From Alphaproteobacteria bacterium (GTDB lineage: Bacteria > Pseudomonadota > Alphaproteobacteria > Sphingomonadales > Sphingomonadaceae): 7,348 bases of DNA. Under the pieces are notes generated by a model, which saw only the letters and a program-made list of their open reading frames with translations, had not been told where the DNA came from and searched no databases. The translations under genes and the position numbers were made by a program. This document shows, in pieces, positions 1 through 3,282 of this stretch (the stretch's first letter is position 1; every line of letters starts with the position of its first letter). The stretch lies in NCBI GenBank assembly GCA_018830415.1, contig JAHJSJ010000072.1, forward strand, positions 1-7,348. Reading direction: 5' to 3'.

Positions 1-628
1 GGTTGTGTGCCTTCACCTCTTCCAGCAACCGCAGCGATGCATAATAGCGCGCGCCGGGCCGGATGGTCGGATAGAGACGGGGCACCGTTTCGAGGTTATG
101 GTTGTAAACATCTGGTCCCGCTTCGCAAATAGCCTCAACCGCGCGGCGCATCTTGCCGCGGAAATCCGGCGTCAGGATTTCGATGGTGGTGTTGGGCGTA
201 TTGCGGCGCAGCGCCTCGATCACCTTGACGAACTGTGACGCGCCGCCATCGGGCAGATCATCACGGTCCACCGAGGTGATAACGATATGTTCCAGTCCCA
301 TCTTCGCGGCGGCGACAGCGGTGTTTTCCGGCTCCATCGGATCGACCGCGCGCGGCATCCCGGTCTTGACGTTGCAAAACGCGCAGGCGCGCGTGCAAAC
401 ATCGCCGAGAATCATCACGGTGGCGTGCTTTTTCGTCCAGCACTCACCGATATTGGGGCAGGCGGCTTCCTCGCACACGGTGTTGAGGTTCAGTTCACGC
501 ATTAGCCGCCGGGTTTCGTGATACCCCTCGCTTACCGGAGCGCGCACGCGAATCCAGTCAGGCTTTCGCTGACGTGCGGGGCGATCGGTTGGCTGGTCGG
601 GCTGCGGCTGGCTGGAGAGATCGTTCAT
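1..628 (-). CDS. lipA: Lipoyl synthase LipA, N-terminal 209 residues (partial, 3' end outside window)
   Basis: LipA is a radical-SAM enzyme that inserts two sulfur atoms into octanoyl groups carried by lipoyl domains of 2-oxoacid dehydrogenases and the glycine cleavage H protein; it acts in the cytoplasm. The minus-strand translation shows the auxiliary cluster motif CEEAACPNIGEC (C52, C57, C63) and the radical-SAM motif CTRACAFC (C78, C82, C85). LipA-typical stretches such as ITSVDRDDLPDGGA and YNHNLETVPRLYP follow. About 209 residues are visible of a usual length of roughly 310-320, so the C-terminal third, including the conserved RSSY serine region, lies left of the window. The ATG at 628 gives an N-terminal arm of about 22 residues before RKPDWIRV, normal for alphaproteobacterial LipA. 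The Shine-Dalgarno is poor: AGGG at 633-630 sits only one base from the ATG. The gene is divergent from the NYN gene, 103 bases apart. Identity is clear from the paired cysteine motifs; only the start is less certain. Confidence 0.97.
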   Translation of the reverse strand, partial: MNDLSSQPQPDQPTDRPARQRKPDWIRVRAPVSEGYHETRRLMRELNLNTVCEEAACPNIGECWTKKHATVMILGDVCTRACAFCNVKTGMPRAVDPMEPENTAVAAAKMGLEHIVITSVDRDDLPDGGASQFVKVIEALRRNTPNTTIEILTPDFRGKMRRAVEAICEAGPDVYNHNLETVPRLYPTIRPGARYYASLRLLEEVKAHN

Positions 629-731
629 GCCCTGCCATTTAGGAGCGCGAACCGAGTCCCGCAAGCAGGCGCTGGTTCATCGGACAAATACGCCGCTTGT
701 CGATGCGCATCAGTCGCTGCATATCGGAACT
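629..731. promoter_or_regulatory. Divergent lipA / NYN-gene intergenic region
   Basis: This 103-base gap must hold the 5' control regions of both divergent genes. I see no strong sigma-70 promoter on either strand. The best minus-strand candidate is TTGCGG, then 17 bases, then TAAATG just before the lipA ATG. On the plus strand the best is TTGTCG, then 18 bases, then ATATCG just before the NYN ATG. Both would put transcription starts at or very near the start codon, and neither gene has a good Shine-Dalgarno. Leaderless or weakly led transcripts are possible, but this is inference from weak matches. Confidence 0.3.
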
Positions 732-1472
732 ATGGCCCATTCAACGCTCAAGAACATCGCCCTTCTGATCGATGCGGATAATACGACCCCCGAAGGGATC
801 GATCCGGTGCTGACCGTGATGGCCGAACTTGGGCAGGTTAATATCCGCCGTGCCTATGGCAATTTTGCCAAGGATAACCTGTCCCGCTGGGGTGAAATCA
901 GCAACAAGTACGGCATCCGCCCACAACAGCAGTTTGACGTGTCCAAGGGCAAAAATGCGACCGATATGGCGATGACGATCGACGCAATCGACCTGTTATA
1001 TCAGGGCAAGGTTGACGGGTTCGGGCTCATGACCTCCGACAGCGATTTTACCCCGCTGGTCACACGGCTGCGGCAGGACGGCATTATCGTTTATGGCTTT
1101 GGCGAGGAAAAGACGCCGCAAGCTTTCAAATCGGTTTGCACCCGCTTCATCGAGATCAAGCAGTTGATCGCCAGCTACGCCGCTGACAAGCCGGGAGCAA
1201 AGGTTGACACCCCTGCCCGCGCTGCCGCGGACAGCAGCAGCGCTGTCGATGACGAATTGCTTGAGCTTATCACCGCTGCCTATTCCGAAGCCAAACGCGA
1301 TGACGAAGGCTTTGCCCTGCTGCAACAGGTGGGGCAGATCGCTGGAAACCGCTCCAGTTTCGATGTGCGTAATTACGGGTTCAAACGATTGTCCGACCTG
1401 TTTGCCTCGCTCGGCAATTTCAAGCTTGAACGGCGGGCCGACGGGCAGGTTTACGTCAAACGGCTGCGCTGA
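732..1472 (+). CDS. NYN-domain (LabA/PIN-like) protein with C-terminal OST-HTH/LOTUS-type domain
   Basis: A 246-residue soluble protein. Residues 7-145 match a NYN domain, a PIN-like RNase fold: IALLIDADN near the start (D14, D16, N17), KNATDMAMTIDAIDLL (D78, D84, D87) and MTSDSDFTPLVTRLR (D103, D105). These acidic residues are the ones expected to bind the metal ion. A linker rich in Ala, Ser and Asp (about 150-172) leads to residues 174-246, which resemble an OST-HTH/LOTUS domain: LLELITAAY, GNRSSFDVRNYGFKRLSDLF, then a basic C-terminus VYVKRLR. Family knowledge suggests RNA binding and cleavage, but the substrate is unknown. The frame stays open upstream to an ATG at 627, giving 35 extra codons. 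I chose 732 because the domain begins seven residues after it and the longer version would run into the divergent lipA start. The only ribosome-binding signal is a weak CGGA at 725-728. The gene is convergent with the TPR gene. Confidence 0.9.
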   Translation: MAHSTLKNIALLIDADNTTPEGIDPVLTVMAELGQVNIRRAYGNFAKDNLSRWGEISNKYGIRPQQQFDVSKGKNATDMAMTIDAIDLLYQGKVDGFGLMTSDSDFTPLVTRLRQDGIIVYGFGEEKTPQAFKSVCTRFIEIKQLIASYAADKPGAKVDTPARAAADSSSAVDDELLELITAAYSEAKRDDEGFALLQQVGQIAGNRSSFDVRNYGFKRLSDLFASLGNFKLERRADGQVYVKRLR

Positions 1473-1495
1473 TCGTCTGCCTGCCGCTGCATACG

Positions 1496-1526
1496 AAAAG
1501 AGCGCCGGATTCGTCATCTGGCGCTC
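1496..1526 (-). terminator. Rho-independent terminator-like hairpin for the TPR gene
   Basis: GAGCGCC at 1500-1506 pairs perfectly with GGCGCTC at 1520-1526 around a 13-base loop. Read on the minus strand, the stem is followed by TTTT (complement of 1496-1499), so it best serves the TPR gene, whose stop is at 1560-1558. On the plus strand the stem lies 27 bases after the NYN stop but is followed by AGTTCTAAGT, a poor T-run. It might weakly stop NYN transcripts too. Confidence 0.6.
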
Positions 1527-1557
1527 AGTTCTAAGTCAGGGAATGTTACCCGAGGGG

Positions 1558-2949
1558 TCAGCTAACCGTGGCCGGGGTCTCTGTTGCCACACTGCCTTCA
1601 GTCGCAACGTCTTGGGGTGCGGCGGAATCCTTCAACAGCTGCGCCGCATAGGATCCCCACAGTCTGGCGACAGGAATGCGCACACCTTCCACCTTGGCGA
1701 GGTTTTGGCTGGCCGCAGCCGCATCGCCCATCGCAATCTGGGCAATTCCGAGCCGGGTTAGTGCGAGATTGCGGTCAACGCCGGGGAACGAAAGGCTCTT
1801 TTCATAAAACCGCACCGCCTTGGCATATTCGCCATAGTTCAGGAACGCATCGCCGGCCGCCAACACCGTCCGCATCTGCGCCGACGCCGCGCCGGCATCA
1901 CGTTCGAGCGCCGGCAGGTCGGCCCGGTCAGCAGCAATGCGTCCGGATGCGATCCGATATTGTTCATCAACAAAGGTATCTGAACCCTTGGGGATGATCC
2001 CGTTTGAATAGGCGTTATCAATCAGTTCCTTGACCTCCAGCGGCAGGCGACGGGGGTCAGCGGCTTCGATGTAATAGATGTAATCACTCTTTTCCGTGAG
2101 CGTGCCCACCTTCCTGCCAAGCCGCAGCAGGTCAAGCAGTACCTGCGGATCAAAATCGTTGAGGTTGCGCGTGAGGTTCACCCCGTCGCGCCAGTTTTCC
2201 GGAGTTGGATAATCGCCGACCCAATCCGAAACGAAATCATAGACCTGCGGCACGATTTCGTTGGTGTAAGCGATCGCTACCCCGCGCTTGTACCACCGTT
2301 CATCGACAGGCAGCTCCTGTTCCTTGCGCTGGGCAATCGCCGAACTGAGATAGGCCAGTCCTTCGGCATAAAGATCGTCGCTGAAATAGGTTTCAGCCAT
2401 GTTCATCTGCAAATCAGCCATGCTGACGTTTGCGCTGGTATAGTTGAGATCAATGGCACGCTGCAGATAGGTGCGCGCTTTTTCGTGTTGGTTCAGATTG
2501 GAAGCAATCTGAAACGCGACCAGATTAAAGCGGCCCTGTTCAGCGGGCTGGATATTGTCGCTATCAAGCATCATTTCCACGCCCTGCAACTGCATCGGCA
2601 GATCCTTGCCGAGAATCGCAGCGTTGAAGATCATTCCACCCAGCGCCTGCTTTTCATCGGGCGACACTGCCAGCGGCACCATCGCAAGGATCTGCGGTTT
2701 GAGGGCGGCAAAATCTGCTCCTTCAACCTTGATCGCGGCGTCAATCGGTTGATAGGCAGCGACGAATTCCTTGGAATAGGCCGCCTTTGGTTCCTCTTTC
2801 TTGTCGTTCTTCTTTTTCTTCTGCGCATGGGCAGCGTCGGTGAAACCGGGCACAGCCAGCAACGCGGTGCCGCTGGCAAGCGCGAGCGCGAGCGCAAACT
2901 GCCGGGCAAGGCCGGCCGAACGACGATGGGGCGAAGGCAAATTAGTCAC
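1558..2949 (-). CDS. Exported TPR-like protein of unknown function
   Basis: A 463-residue protein, read from a GTG start. I cannot name its function. Residues 1-42 look like a Sec signal peptide: RR at 9-10, a hydrophobic core around 18-33 (FALALALASGTALLAV), and a likely cleavage site after AHA at 42. The mature end is very basic (QKKKKNDKKEEPK, 43-55). The rest is mostly helical and TPR-like, about 140-208 (for example NQHEKARTYLQRAIDLN, then DDLYAEGLAYLSSAIAQ) and about 362-423 (YGEYAKAVRFYEKSLSFPG, MGDAAAASQNLAKVEG). The middle repeats are degenerate. The last 25 residues are rich in Ala, Thr and Glu and probably disordered. Such proteins usually act as periplasmic or envelope scaffolds. 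The frame is open 21 codons further up to another GTG at 3012, but GGAGG at 2959-2955 is five bases from the 2949 GTG and settles the start. The gene is convergent with the NYN gene and divergent from gyrA. Confidence 0.82.
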   Translation of the reverse strand: MTNLPSPHRRSAGLARQFALALALASGTALLAVPGFTDAAHAQKKKKNDKKEEPKAAYSKEFVAAYQPIDAAIKVEGADFAALKPQILAMVPLAVSPDEKQALGGMIFNAAILGKDLPMQLQGVEMMLDSDNIQPAEQGRFNLVAFQIASNLNQHEKARTYLQRAIDLNYTSANVSMADLQMNMAETYFSDDLYAEGLAYLSSAIAQRKEQELPVDERWYKRGVAIAYTNEIVPQVYDFVSDWVGDYPTPENWRDGVNLTRNLNDFDPQVLLDLLRLGRKVGTLTEKSDYIYYIEAADPRRLPLEVKELIDNAYSNGIIPKGSDTFVDEQYRIASGRIAADRADLPALERDAGAASAQMRTVLAAGDAFLNYGEYAKAVRFYEKSLSFPGVDRNLALTRLGIAQIAMGDAAAASQNLAKVEGVRIPVARLWGSYAAQLLKDSAAPQDVATEGSVATETPATVS

Positions 2950-2954
2950 AGCAT

Positions 2955-2959
2955 CCTCC
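2955..2959 (-). promoter_or_regulatory. Ribosome binding site of the TPR gene
   Basis: GGAGG on the minus strand lies five bases (ATGCT) before the GTG at 2949-2947. It decides the GTG as start. The ATG immediately after GGAGG is too close and reads ATG-CTG-TGA, so it cannot be the start. Confidence 0.8.
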
Positions 2960-3053
2960 AATAATAGCGCAGCACCTGAGCCGATATGGCCGCGACGCTG
3001 CCAGTATTTCACTCGCAGCCTTTGGACGGCTGGCGACAGATTTGCAATTCCCG

Positions 3054-3092
3054 CTAGGCAGTCCGTGCTGAACGGCCTTTGAATGGTGGCAT
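3054..3092 (-). CDS. Possible 12-codon leader peptide upstream of the TPR gene
   Basis: On the minus strand GGGAGGAA is followed directly by ATG (3092-3090) and a short frame encoding MPPFKGRSARTA, ending in TAG at 3056-3054. The core GGAGG (3099-3095) is only two bases from the ATG, closer than optimal. The ORF ends about 104 bases before the TPR start and lies inside a hairpin-forming region. Its sequence is basic and contains no run of a single amino acid that would point to classic attenuation. I do not recognise the peptide. It may be a real leader or chance; there is no coding-bias evidence at this length. Confidence 0.25.
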   Translation of the reverse strand: MPPFKGRSARTA

Positions 3093-3107
3093 TTCCTCCC
3101 GTTCAGC
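3067..3107. repeat. 9-bp inverted repeat enclosing a ribosome binding site
   Basis: GCTGAACGG at 3067-3075 is the exact inverse of CCGTTCAGC at 3099-3107, separated by 23 bases. In a minus-strand transcript the first arm directly abuts the GGGAGGA sequence and the loop carries the ATG of the 12-codon ORF. It could be an RNA hairpin controlling that start, or a DNA operator; the arm spacing centre to centre is 32 bases, about three helical turns. Confidence 0.5.
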
Positions 3108-3147
3108 CGGTTGCAAATGTGGAAAAATGCAAGTTGTTCGCTCTGTG

Positions 3148-3168
3148 TTCGCCTGCGGCGGTGGCGAA
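3148..3168. repeat. Inverted repeat TTCGCC/GGCGAA upstream of gyrA
   Basis: TTCGCC at 3148-3153 and GGCGAA at 3163-3168 are perfect inverses with a 9-base centre. The left arm overlaps the second of two GTTCGC direct repeats (3136-3141 and 3147-3152, 11 bases apart). The right arm overlaps the possible -35 of gyrA. The position fits an operator, but no regulator can be named. Confidence 0.35.
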
Positions 3169-3190
3169 AGCGTGGGCGTGGGCCTAGATA
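3162..3190 (+). promoter_or_regulatory. Candidate gyrA promoter
   Basis: TGGCGA (3162-3167) and TAGATA (3185-3190) are separated by 17 bases. The -35 is weak (three of six positions of TTGACA); the -10 keeps the first two bases and the A at position five of TATAAT. It would start RNA near 3197, leaving a leader of about 80 bases before the TTG start of gyrA. That start point would fall just inside or at the end of the AGGGGGG sequence, which argues against using it as a ribosome binding site; a more distal promoter would avoid this conflict. Confidence 0.25.
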
Positions 3191-3196
3191 GGGGGG
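3190..3196 (+). promoter_or_regulatory. Strong Shine-Dalgarno (AGGGGGG) before the 26-codon ORF
   Basis: The purine run lies five bases before the ATG at 3202, a good spacing, but only one base before the TTG at 3198 that is in frame with gyrA. It therefore supports initiation at 3202 rather than an N-terminally extended GyrA from 3198. Confidence 0.4.
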
Positions 3197-3201
3197 ATTG
3201 C

Positions 3202-3282
3202 ATGGCCCTGCGGGGCCACGGCCGCCAAAGCGGCGCCATCACACGTCCAGAAGAACACCAGCAGAAACGGCCCCACCCTTGA
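3202..3282 (+). CDS. Possible 26-codon leader ORF overlapping the gyrA start
   Basis: The frame starts at ATG 3202 with AGGGGGG five bases upstream and ends at TGA 3280-3282. That TGA overlaps the TTG start of gyrA (3279-3281) as TTGA. The predicted peptide begins MALRGHGRQS and ends QQKRPHP; it is basic and not recognised. The overlap resembles translational coupling, where ribosomes ending the leader restart on gyrA. It could instead be a chance open frame in GC-rich leader DNA, and no homology evidence is available here. The same frame is open further upstream to an ATG at 3127 and a TTG at 3079, but neither has a good ribosome binding site. Confidence 0.35.
   Translation: MALRGHGRQSGAITRPEEHQQKRPHP
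3203..3234 (+). other. Two tandem hairpins in the gyrA leader
   Basis: TGGCCC at 3203-3208 pairs with GGGCCA at 3213-3218 around TGCG. GCCGC at 3221-3225 pairs with GCGGC at 3230-3234 around CAAA. Both stems are perfect and only two bases apart. They sit inside the first codons of the 26-codon ORF and 45 bases before the gyrA start, with no T-run, so they are not terminators. They may tune translation or RNA stability. Confidence 0.4.

Larger units (their letters stand above)
2950..3278. other. 329-base divergent intergenic region between the TPR gene and gyrA
   Basis: This is the only gap above 300 bases. From the TPR side it contains the TPR ribosome binding site, a 12-codon minus-strand ORF within a 9-bp inverted repeat (3067-3107), two TTGCAA hexamers (3042-3047 and 3111-3116) and a DnaA-box-like TGTGGAAAA at 3118-3126. 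Further right are paired GTTCGC hexamers (3136-3141, 3147-3152) one helical turn apart, an inverted repeat TTCGCC/GGCGAA, a possible gyrA -10 at 3185-3190, and a 26-codon ORF with two hairpins ending on the gyrA start. No clear sigma-70 promoter was found for the TPR gene; a TATTAT at 2969-2964 (minus) is too close to its start codon. Confidence 0.6.

Noticed and set aside
627..731. Extension of the NYN protein to ATG 627
   Set aside because: It would overlap the lipA start codon on the other strand, has no ribosome binding site, and adds residues with no family similarity ahead of a complete NYN domain.
153..781. Plus-strand open frames at 153-521 and 518-781
   Set aside because: They are antisense to lipA or run across the divergent promoter region into the NYN gene in another frame, and carry no recognisable protein features.
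2964..2969. TATTAT on the minus strand as a -10 for the TPR gene
   Set aside because: It lies just upstream of the Shine-Dalgarno, so transcription would begin at or within the ribosome binding site, and no -35 is found at the right spacing.
2950..3012. Extension of the TPR protein to the GTG at 3012
   Set aside because: No Shine-Dalgarno there; the added 21 residues would move the hydrophobic signal core far from the N-terminus, while GGAGG sits perfectly before the GTG at 2949.
3118..3126. DnaA-box-like TGTGGAAAA upstream of gyrA
   Set aside because: It differs at one position from the reverse complement of TTATCCACA and stands alone; a single imperfect box is expected by chance and gives no support for an origin.
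3198..3278. N-terminal extension of GyrA from TTG 3198
   Set aside because: The purine run is one base from this TTG, too close for initiation, and the 27 added residues do not resemble a GyrA N-terminus.
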